A stretch of DNA of 6,123 nucleotides from Chloroflexota bacterium. Its GTDB lineage: Bacteria; Chloroflexota; Dehalococcoidia; Dehalococcoidales; UBA2162. The position numbers and the translations under genes were made by a program. Shown one piece after another: positions 1 to 5,534 of the stretch. The DNA is taken from contig JACPSA010000158.1 in assembly GCA_016193545.1 (NCBI GenBank), forward strand, positions 1 through 6,123. The letters run 5' to 3'. A model generated the notes under the pieces. It searched no databases. It saw only the letters and a list, made by a program, of their open reading frames with translations, and was not told the DNA's origin. How positions within the stretch are numbered: the first letter of the stretch is position 1; each line of letters opens with the position of its first letter.

Positions 1-1
1 C

Positions 2-79
2 CCCCAACCTCTATTTACCAAATTAGAGGAGGCATTAGCCGAAGAAGAATCCAGCCGTCTGGGAAACATACATCGATAG
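2..79 (+). CDS. C-terminal end of a protein, probably methionyl-tRNA synthetase (partial, 5' end outside window)
   Basis: An open frame enters from the left edge and ends at TAG 77-79. It gives 25 residues, beginning PQPLFTKLEEALAEEE and ending LGNIHR. The PxPLFxKLE pattern resembles the extreme C-terminus of bacterial and archaeal methionyl-tRNA synthetases without the extra tRNA-binding domain, where a Pro-Leu-Phe-Pro-Arg/Lys-Ile-Glu segment is typical. If so, the enzyme charges initiator and elongator tRNA-Met in the cytoplasm. The other two forward frames give less protein-like peptides. A gap of 40 bp with no obvious terminator separates it from the prenyl synthase, so the two may be co-transcribed. 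The fragment is too short for certainty: the reading frame is fairly secure, the product is inferred from a short motif. Confidence 0.5.
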   Translation, partial: PQPLFTKLEEALAEEESSRLGNIHR

Positions 80-108
80 TTGAGTCCCACTGTAATATTT
101 TATTGATA

Positions 109-116
109 GCGAGAGA
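109..116 (+). promoter_or_regulatory. Weak ribosome binding site for the prenyl synthase TTG start
   Basis: The purine-rich stretch GCGAGAGA lies 4 nt before TTG at 120-122. It is a poor Shine-Dalgarno match with short spacing. The start is still favoured because the frame is closed by TAA at 93-95 and no ATG or GTG occurs in frame between that stop and 120, while the protein from 120 onward has the N-terminal helix usual for the family. Weak initiation or coupling to the upstream gene is plausible. Confidence 0.35.
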
Positions 117-119
117 AAA

Positions 120-1085
120 TTGGAGCTAAGCACAATTTACCAGCCCGTCCAGGAAGACCTGGTTAAGGTGGAAGACAGACTGAGGTTAGTGAGCCAGGTC
201 GATTTTCCCCACCTGGCCGAGCTATTAGACTATAGCCTGCGCAGCAGCGGCAAGAGGATTCGCCCGATACTCACTCTGTTATCCGGCAAGTTTTACGATT
301 ACAACCTCAGTCAACTGCTGCCGATGGCTACCGCCGTTGAAATTTTGCATACTGCCACCCTGGTCCATGATGACGCTATCGACAATTCCGTGGTCCGCCG
401 GGGCCGTCCGACCGTTTTTAAACTGTGGGGTGCTGAAAAAGCAGTGCTCCTCGGCGATTACCTTTTCGCTGAAGCCGGGGCGCTTACCGCTACCACCCAC
501 AATCTGCGCGTAATAAAGCTTTTCGCCCAGACCCTTAAGACCATCTCCAGCGGAGAGCTGAATCAAGCCTTTAACGCCTTTAATCTCAATCAGAGCCACT
601 CACAATATCTGCAAAGGGTCGCTAGCAAGACGGCCGCTCTATTCACCATGGCCACGGAATCAGGGTCCGTTCTGAGCCAGGCCCCGGAGGAATCAATTCA
701 GATTCTGATAGAGTATGGGTACAATCTCGGCATTGCCTTTCAAATCGTAGATTATATCCTGGACTTTATCGGCACTGAAGAGGAACTGGGCAAACCTACC
801 GGTTCTGATTTAACTCAGGGCACCATTACCCTGCCGTCACTGCTGCTTCTGGAGCATTACCCCGAGGACAATCCGGTAAAGAGGCTGGTTAGTAACCGCG
901 ATGACCCGGAGAATATCAAGCAGGCGATAGAATTAGTCCGCAATTCGTCAATCATTCAAGAATGCTATCAACTCGCCGACGAGTACGTCGCCAGGGCCCG
1001 CCATAATCTCAAACTCCTGCCCGAAAATGACAGCCGCCAGTCACTCGGGCAACTGGCGGATTACATTATCACACGTCGGAGATAG
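120..1085 (+). CDS. Long-chain polyprenyl diphosphate synthase (trans-prenyltransferase)
   Basis: This 321-residue protein is of normal length for the octaprenyl/heptaprenyl diphosphate synthase family. These cytosolic, all-helical enzymes add isopentenyl diphosphate units to an allylic primer to make tails for quinones or lipid carriers. Visible motifs are GKRIRP (44-49), which binds pyrophosphate and IPP, the first Asp-rich motif DDAID (84-88) followed by RRGRPT (93-98), GDYLF (112-116) and GKPTGSDLTQG (224-234). The residues before the first Asp motif are small (Ala79, Thr80), which in this family goes with long-chain rather than C15/C20 products. The second Asp-rich motif reads D211-Y-I-L-D215 instead of DDxxD, so the second Asp is replaced by Tyr. 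The usual Lys after the DLxxG segment is Thr235, a position that varies in many homologues. Translation starts at TTG. The gene follows the putative metG end by 40 bp and converges on ftsH. The family call is firm; the exact chain length is not. Confidence 0.93.
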   Translation: MELSTIYQPVQEDLVKVEDRLRLVSQVDFPHLAELLDYSLRSSGKRIRPILTLLSGKFYDYNLSQLLPMATAVEILHTATLVHDDAIDNSVVRRGRPTVFKLWGAEKAVLLGDYLFAEAGALTATTHNLRVIKLFAQTLKTISSGELNQAFNAFNLNQSHSQYLQRVASKTAALFTMATESGSVLSQAPEESIQILIEYGYNLGIAFQIVDYILDFIGTEEELGKPTGSDLTQGTITLPSLLLLEHYPEDNPVKRLVSNRDDPENIKQAIELVRNSSIIQECYQLADEYVARARHNLKLLPENDSRQSLGQLADYIITRRR

Positions 1086-1095
1086 TTATTCTGTC

Positions 1096-1138
1096 TTAAC
1101 CCGGTAAATGCGGGGTTAAATGAATCCCGGGTTTGTTT
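1096..1138. terminator. Candidate terminator region between convergent prenyl synthase and ftsH genes
   Basis: Two alternative inverted repeats share this short gap. TTAACCC (1096-1102) pairs with GGGTTAA (1113-1119), which contains the ftsH stop codon. AACCCGG (1098-1104) also pairs with CCGGGTT (1127-1133), and the plus strand then reads TGTTTT. The second hairpin would serve plus-strand transcripts, but its loop is long and its T tract is imperfect. No good T run follows on the minus strand. The convergent arrangement with 30 bp between stop codons makes a termination site expected; the structure itself is modest. Confidence 0.35.
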
Positions 1139-3053
1139 TGGGGGGAGTCGGAATGTATTCGGGGGTTTCCCTGGCGACAGGAGCGGATTCTACTTTCTTA
1201 GTCTTAGGCTCGGGCGGTGTTGCCGGAGGGGTACTGCCGGTTTCCGGCACAGGCGATGATGCTACCGGCTCTTTAAAGAATGCATCCAGGGCTTCACCTT
1301 CCAGAGTCTCCTCAGTGATGAGTCTTTGAGCAATTGCTATTAGCTTCGGCTTGTTTTCCGTCAGAATCTGCACGGCAGTGCTTCGGGCATTCTCGATAAT
1401 CTTGTTAACTTCTTTATCGATCAAGTCGGCCATCTTGTCGCCGTAGTCCTTTTGCTCCGAGATTTCACGACCGAGGAAGATTAATTCTTCTTTTTGCCCG
1501 AAGGTACGCGGGCCGAGAACATCGCTCATACCAAGGTTGGTTACCATACTGCGGGCGACATCAGTGGCTCGCTTAATATCATCGCGGGCACCTGTTGTCA
1601 TCTCATTGAATATCAATTCTTCAGCGACACGCCCGGCCAGCAGCATCGCCAGCATGTCTTTAAGGTACGAGCGTGTCGGGAAGTCCTTATCTTCACTTAG
1701 TGTCTTAGTGTAACCCCCGGCGAAACCTCGCGGTATTATCGATATCTTCCTGACCGGTTCGATATTAGGCGACATGTGAGCCACCAGAGCGTGCCCTGCC
1801 TCATGATAGGCAGTAACCTCTCTCTCCTCGTCGCTCATACGGTGACTTTTCCTCTCCGGCCCGAGCATGACCTTGTCGATAGATTCCTCAAGTTCCTGCA
1901 TCTCGACAGCCTTCTTCCCCCGCCGGGCGGCTAAGATAGCTGCTTCATTCACCAGATTAGCCAGGTCAGCCCCGCTGAAACCAGCCGTCTGCTTGGCTAA
2001 GACCTCTAAATCGGCGGACTTATCTATCGGCTTATTTTTAATGTGTACCTTGAGGATAGCAACCCGGCCGTTAACATCAGGACGGTCGAGGACCACCCGC
2101 CGGTCAAAACGGCCAGGTCGAAGCAAAGCCGGGTCGAGTATATCAGGACGGTTGGTAGCCGCCAGCACAATGACACTGGTATTGGTATCAAACCCATCCA
2201 TCTCCGTCAAAATCTGGTTCAGAGTCTGCTCCCTCTCATCATGACTGCCACCCAGCCCGGAGCCACGCTGACGCCCGACAGCATCAATCTCATCAACAAA
2301 GACGATACAGGGTGTATTTCGTTTCGCCTGGTCAAAAAGGTCGCGCACCCGGGAAGCACCAACGCCGACAAACATCTCGACAAACTCACTGCCGCTAATG
2401 GAGAAGAAAGACACACCGGCTTCACCGGCTACGGCCCGAGCCAGCAACGTCTTACCCGTGCCTGGCGGCCCAATCAGCAACACACCTCTCGGGATACGTG
2501 CTCCCAGAGTCTGGAATTTCTCCTTCGCTTTCAGAAATTCAACGACTTCATACAGCTCCTGCTTGGCTTCATCGACCCCGGCCACATCATCGAAGGTTAC
2601 CGTTGGCTTAGATGGTGGAAAGAGCCGGGCACGGCTGCGACCAAAATTGAGAGCCTGGTTATTGACTCCCCGGGCACGAAAGAACATGAAAAATATTAAA
2701 CCACCGAACAAGATGAGAGGCAGAAAGCCAATTAACATATTCCCCCAGTCAATGCCAATAGCTTTAATCTCGTATTTTATATTGGTATTAAGCCCGAGTT
2801 GCCGCAGGTCATTATAGTTGAGAGCACCGATATTAGCCTTCAAGTCTCTGCCATCGGTGGTCGTAATGGCTAACCATTCACCCTCTTCAACCAGCTTCTC
2901 TATTCCGTTAGGGTTAGACTGTGACATAGCCATCAGTTCGCTGAGAGGGATTTCCGCCGGCTTGGGCGGCGTCGAAAAAAGAACCGTGACCAGGGCGACC
3001 CCGGCCAGCAAAACAGCCATATATAGTAAACCGCTACGTTTCAAATTTGACAC
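1116..3053 (-). CDS. ftsH: ATP-dependent zinc metalloprotease FtsH
   Basis: This is a complete 645-residue membrane-anchored AAA+ protease, which degrades misassembled membrane proteins and short-lived regulators as a hexamer. In order it shows a first membrane helix (about 9-28), an extracytoplasmic domain (about 29-104), a second helix (about 105-126) and an AAA module. The AAA module has Walker A GPPGTGKT (195-202), the aromatic pore residue Phe228 in MFVGVG, Walker B VFVDEID (251-257) and a second region of homology with Arg312 and Arg315. The protease domain has the zinc motif HEAGH (417-421, catalytic Glu418), with Asp492 as the likely third ligand. All key residues are intact. The last 45 residues (601-645) are low complexity with 14 prolines, probably a disordered cytosolic tail. 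The start is GTG, supported by AGGTGA 6 nt upstream. It is probably transcribed on its own from the promoter candidate near 3100. The stop lies 30 bp from that of the convergent prenyl synthase. Confidence 0.98.
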   Translation of the reverse strand: MSNLKRSGLLYMAVLLAGVALVTVLFSTPPKPAEIPLSELMAMSQSNPNGIEKLVEEGEWLAITTTDGRDLKANIGALNYNDLRQLGLNTNIKYEIKAIGIDWGNMLIGFLPLILFGGLIFFMFFRARGVNNQALNFGRSRARLFPPSKPTVTFDDVAGVDEAKQELYEVVEFLKAKEKFQTLGARIPRGVLLIGPPGTGKTLLARAVAGEAGVSFFSISGSEFVEMFVGVGASRVRDLFDQAKRNTPCIVFVDEIDAVGRQRGSGLGGSHDEREQTLNQILTEMDGFDTNTSVIVLAATNRPDILDPALLRPGRFDRRVVLDRPDVNGRVAILKVHIKNKPIDKSADLEVLAKQTAGFSGADLANLVNEAAILAARRGKKAVEMQELEESIDKVMLGPERKSHRMSDEEREVTAYHEAGHALVAHMSPNIEPVRKISIIPRGFAGGYTKTLSEDKDFPTRSYLKDMLAMLLAGRVAEELIFNEMTTGARDDIKRATDVARSMVTNLGMSDVLGPRTFGQKEELIFLGREISEQKDYGDKMADLIDKEVNKIIENARSTAVQILTENKPKLIAIAQRLITEETLEGEALDAFFKEPVASSPVPETGSTPPATPPEPKTKKVESAPVARETPEYIPTPPKTNPGFI

Positions 3054-3059
3054 CAGCCT

Positions 3060-3065
3060 TCACCT
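3060..3065 (-). promoter_or_regulatory. Strong ribosome binding site of ftsH (GTG start)
   Basis: On the minus strand AGGTGA ends 6 nt before the GTG codon at 3053-3051. This match and spacing support GTG as the ftsH start, and the residues that follow lead directly into the first membrane helix at the usual distance. Confidence 0.75.
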
Positions 3066-3088
3066 CGGCAGGGTTATCTCCTAAACCA

Positions 3089-3104
3089 ATATACTCCAGT
3101 ATAT
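3089..3104. repeat. Perfect 7+7 bp palindrome overlapping the ftsH promoter candidate
   Basis: ATATACT (3089-3095) and AGTATAT (3098-3104) are exact reverse complements separated by CC. The dyad covers the candidate -10 and the likely transcription start of ftsH, a position where a dimeric repressor could act. It does not match the CIRCE operator of HrcA. The palindrome is seen directly; operator function is inference, and AT-rich promoter sequence could form such a dyad by chance. Confidence 0.45.
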
Positions 3105-3126
3105 CAGAAAAATCGAGACTTAGGAA
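3098..3126 (-). promoter_or_regulatory. Candidate ftsH promoter with extended -10
   Basis: On the minus strand TATACT (3098-3103) is preceded by TGA, giving an extended -10 (TGnTATACT). At 17-bp spacing the -35 position is TTCCTA (3121-3126), a poor match that an extended -10 can tolerate. The predicted start near 3091 would leave a leader of about 38 nt containing the AGGTGA ribosome binding site. This is a sequence-pattern call only. Confidence 0.4.
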
Positions 3127-3165
3127 ATTAAGGGGGTTAAGGTAGTATTCAGTCTTGGTTTGTGA

Positions 3166-3319
3166 TGTCATTGCGAGACCATCCTTCCTTCAGGAAGGAG
3201 GCGAAGCAATCTGTTTGGTGGGGAAGGGTCATACCATACCTCCCGGCTTGCCACCGACTCCCGCCGCAGGTGGATTGCCACGTCATCCTTCCATTCTGGA
3301 AGGACTCCTCGTAATGACA
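3166..3319. repeat. MITE-like dispersed repeat with terminal inverted repeats (about 154 bp)
   Basis: The left end TGTCATTGCGAG (3166-3177) and the right end CTCGTAATGACA (3308-3319) are inverted copies matching at 11 of 12 bases. Just inside each end is a perfect 8-bp hairpin: TCCTTCCT/AGGAAGGA (3182-3189/3192-3199) on the left and TCCTTCCA/TGGAAGGA (3286-3293/3297-3304) on the right. Next come inverted GCAATC (3206-3211) and GATTGC (3273-3278), then CCACC/GGTGG (3251-3255/3269-3273). The element is thus symmetric at several levels. From memory, the GTCATTGCGAG...GAAGCAATCT signature is that of non-coding repeats found in many copies in bacterial genomes including Dehalococcoidia. No transposase is encoded and I see no clear target duplication. 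It lies 32 bp past the stop of the endonuclease IV-like gene and upstream of the ftsH promoter candidate. Confidence 0.8.
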
Positions 3320-3351
3320 GTTGAAGCAACCAGATGCAAACAGAAGCGAGG

Positions 3352-4182
3352 TTAAAGCAGGTTATTATAGGTTTCCCGCAGAAGCACAGCATCGCCTTCC
3401 AGATTAGGGCTTTCACAGATTACCAGCCCCTTCGCCTTACAATCCTTCAGCGCCCTGAGCAGCTCGACATACTGCAAGTCCGACTCCTGCAGATTTAAAT
3501 GTTTTATTTCTCCCTTTTGCCCGTACTTAATACCGGAAAAGTGAATATGCATATCGTCCAGGGCAGCCCGGCCTAACCCTTGCTCCACCTGCCGCAGGAC
3601 AGCCACAAATTCCGGATAAGAGTTGAATACCCCGGTACGGGCATGCCAATGAGCCAAGTCCAGACAGATACCTAATCCCTCCAATTCAGTACAGAGGTTA
3701 ATTATTTCTCCCACGGTACCAAACTGACTATTTTTACCCATCACCTCCGGCCGTATCCATAGCCGGTTGTTTTCCTGTTTAAGCTGGTGCAGCACCTCCA
3801 GTAGATTCTTTTTTACCTGGCGATAGGTATCTTCCGGTGAATCGCCAAGATAAAAGGCCGTGTGGAAAACCACGCTCTCCACCCCGCACAGAGAACCGAT
3901 ACGAGCTGTTTGTAATAACCGGAGCTGGCTGGCCTTTATCTTTTCCGGCTCATGCGCATTAAAGTTAATAAAGTAAGGAGCGTGAGCTGACAGTTTGATA
4001 CCTTCTTTCGCAGCCACCTCAGCCACCTGACGAGCACTGGACTCGCTCATTCTTACTCCCTGAACAAATTCCACCTCCATACAGCCCAACCCAAGCTCGG
4101 CAATTCGCTTGATGCCATCGATGGTGGATGATGTTTTAGCACTATGCGGTGTGCCTCCGGTGCCAAAAAGAAGCTCCCTCAT
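3352..4182 (-). CDS. AP endonuclease family 2 / endonuclease IV-like TIM-barrel protein
   Basis: This 276-residue protein belongs to the xylose isomerase-like TIM-barrel superfamily and resembles endonuclease IV (Nfo), which cuts DNA 5' to abasic sites using three zinc ions. Probable metal ligands, by order and spacing against E. coli Nfo, are His67 (SAHAPY), His107 (VFHTAF), Glu146 (RPEVMGK), Asp175 and His178 (CLDLAHWH), His212 (DMHIHF), His228 (GEIKHL) and Glu257 (VICESPN). The Nfo Asp two residues before the His228 equivalent appears to be Ile226, with Glu225 nearby. The N-terminus starts FGTGGTPHS rather than the AHVSxAGG of classical Nfo. It therefore fits the divergent archaeal/Dehalococcoides-type branch; AP-endonuclease activity is likely but not certain, and a sugar isomerase-like activity is an alternative. 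The ATG at 4182 is the first start after an in-frame TAA directly upstream. It reads in the same direction as ftsH but is separated from it by the repeat region. Confidence 0.85.
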   Translation of the reverse strand: MRELLFGTGGTPHSAKTSSTIDGIKRIAELGLGCMEVEFVQGVRMSESSARQVAEVAAKEGIKLSAHAPYFINFNAHEPEKIKASQLRLLQTARIGSLCGVESVVFHTAFYLGDSPEDTYRQVKKNLLEVLHQLKQENNRLWIRPEVMGKNSQFGTVGEIINLCTELEGLGICLDLAHWHARTGVFNSYPEFVAVLRQVEQGLGRAALDDMHIHFSGIKYGQKGEIKHLNLQESDLQYVELLRALKDCKAKGLVICESPNLEGDAVLLRETYNNLL

Positions 4183-4193
4183 TTACGGCGACT

Positions 4194-4201
4194 ATCTCCT
4201 T
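4194..4201 (-). promoter_or_regulatory. Ribosome binding site of the endonuclease IV-like gene, long spacing
   Basis: AAGGAGAT on the minus strand is an excellent Shine-Dalgarno sequence, but its GGAG core is 13 nt from the ATG, longer than usual. A TAA codon immediately before the ATG, in the same frame, rules out an earlier start in that frame, so this site and the ATG belong together. Confidence 0.6.
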
Positions 4202-4246
4202 TTCGAGTGATTAAAGACTGCCCACTACAATTTAGACACTATTATC

Positions 4247-4252
4247 ATTATA
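4247..4252 (-). promoter_or_regulatory. Candidate -10 box for the endonuclease IV-like gene
   Basis: The minus strand carries a perfect TATAAT, followed shortly by GATAAT, in an AT-rich patch of the 119-bp gap between the ABC permease and this gene. The start codon is 64 nt downstream. No recognisable -35 occurs at 16-18 bp spacing and there is no TGn extension, so it could be a weak or activated promoter, or chance. Read-through from the ABC genes is the alternative, and I see no terminator in the gap. Confidence 0.3.
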
Positions 4253-4301
4253 CTTCAAATCCCAAAACAGGAGATTACGCAGACAAGGACGGGCAAGTCA
4301 G

Positions 4302-5534
4302 CTATTCCGCCCTCAGTGCCTCAATAGGATTAAGGCGAGAGGCTTGCCAGGCGGGATAAAATCCAAAAAACAGTCCGATGCCAACTGATACCGAAACGGC
4401 CAGGATAATGATATCAGCCGAGACTACAGTTGTCATCTGCCCAACACTGGCAACGAAGCGCGAGACTCCACAGCCCAGGGCAATGCCAATAATACCACCG
4501 CTAAAGCTCAGTAAGGCGGCTTCAATGAGAAATTGAATCCAGATGTCCTGCTCTCTGGCTCCCAGCGCCTTACGGATACCTATCTCTCTGGTTCTCTCCA
4601 GCACTGATATCAGCATGATGTTCATCACGCCGATACCTCCCACCAGCAGTGAAATAGCGGCGATAGCACCCAGCAGCAGTGTCATCGTGCCTATTGCTGC
4701 AGAAACGGTACCGGCTATTTCCTCCATAGAGGTAACGGTAAAGTCATTATCGGCGGTGGCTCTAAGCTGGTGGCGGAAGCGGAGCAAACTGGTGATTTCG
4801 TCAACGACATAAGTGGATTGCTCTTTGTCGCTAACCGTTAGGGCTATCGAGCTTACTATACTCTCACCACGGCTGGTTCGTGCTTGGGCAACTGTCTGCT
4901 GCATGACTGTCAGCGGGACAAAAACGGCGTCATCAGGCGAACCAAACATGGCTCCCCGGCTATTGAGAACCCCGATGACGCGTACAACAATGCTGCCCAT
5001 CCGCATCTCCTGCCCCATCGGGTCGGCATCGGCAAACAGTGTCTGCTTCACATTGGCGCCGAGTACTGCCACCATAGCAGCGCGCTGATACTCAAATTCA
5101 GAGAAAAAATCGCCATTAGCCAGCCCCAGATTATTTACCGGCATATGCGCCGCGGTTACCCCGTTAACCGAGGCATTCATATTCTTGCTGCCGGCAACTA
5201 GCTGCAGGTTTCTGGAGTAAGCAGGCGCTACGGCGGATAAGTAGGAAACCTGGTTAGCGATTGCCTCAGCATCTTCCATAGTAAGGCTGGAAGCACTACC
5301 AGCAGCACTCCTGACTCCTCCAAAGGAAGTCGCCCCAGGGCGGATTGTGATGAGATTCGAACCTAGAGTTTCAATTCGGGAGATGATGTCTGCCTGAGCA
5401 CCTCTACCGATAGACATCAGCGTAATCACAGCGCCCACCCCGATAACAATTCCCAGGATGGTTAAAAAGCTGCGCAACTTATGTGTAATCACCCCCACCC
5501 AGGCAGTAGCAAAAGGCTCAAACCACTTCTTCAT
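4302..5534 (-). CDS. MacB/FtsX-type ABC transporter permease
   Basis: This 410-residue protein has the MacB-type layout. A first membrane helix (about 22-42) is followed by a large extracytoplasmic domain (about 43-282, MacB_PCD type), then three more helices (about 283-308, 334-360, 373-393). The N-terminal segment AWVGVITHKLRSFLTILGIV and the motif ERTREIGIRKALGA (313-326), which couples the helices to the ATPase, are typical, as is the C-terminal ASRLNPIEALR. Members work as dimers and act by mechanotransmission, moving antibiotics, peptides, lipoproteins or toxins on the outer side of the membrane rather than by a classical channel. Substrate cannot be read from the sequence. The ATG overlaps the TGA of the ATPase gene (ATGA), and AGGGGAG at 5543-5549 lies 8 nt upstream, so the pair is translationally coupled. 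Unlike E. coli MacB, the ATPase is a separate protein. Confidence 0.95.
   Translation of the reverse strand: MKKWFEPFATAWVGVITHKLRSFLTILGIVIGVGAVITLMSIGRGAQADIISRIETLGSNLITIRPGATSFGGVRSAAGSASSLTMEDAEAIANQVSYLSAVAPAYSRNLQLVAGSKNMNASVNGVTAAHMPVNNLGLANGDFFSEFEYQRAAMVAVLGANVKQTLFADADPMGQEMRMGSIVVRVIGVLNSRGAMFGSPDDAVFVPLTVMQQTVAQARTSRGESIVSSIALTVSDKEQSTYVVDEITSLLRFRHQLRATADNDFTVTSMEEIAGTVSAAIGTMTLLLGAIAAISLLVGGIGVMNIMLISVLERTREIGIRKALGAREQDIWIQFLIEAALLSFSGGIIGIALGCGVSRFVASVGQMTTVVSADIIILAVSVSVGIGLFFGFYPAWQASRLNPIEALRAE

Noticed and set aside
279..599. 106-codon open frame on the minus strand inside the prenyl synthase gene
   Set aside because: It lies antisense to a clearly conserved enzyme, has no recognisable domain and is explained by the codon pattern of the real gene.
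2043..2699. 218-codon plus-strand open frame opposite ftsH
   Set aside because: Antisense to the conserved AAA module of FtsH; composition is not protein-like and no motif is visible.
3128..3142. Direct repeat TTAAGG at 3128-3133 and 3137-3142 upstream of the ftsH promoter candidate
   Set aside because: Two 6-bp copies 9 bp apart are too short and too likely by chance to call an operator.
3166..3319. CRISPR array or intrinsic terminator as explanation of the repeat region
   Set aside because: There are no regularly spaced direct repeats, and neither hairpin is followed by a T run on either strand. Terminal inverted repeats fit a MITE-like element better.
3155..3355. 66-codon plus-strand and 82-codon minus-strand open frames across the intergenic repeat
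   Set aside because: Both are translations of the repeat and flanking DNA; the residues reflect its hairpins, there is no ribosome binding site, and one overlaps the real gene end.
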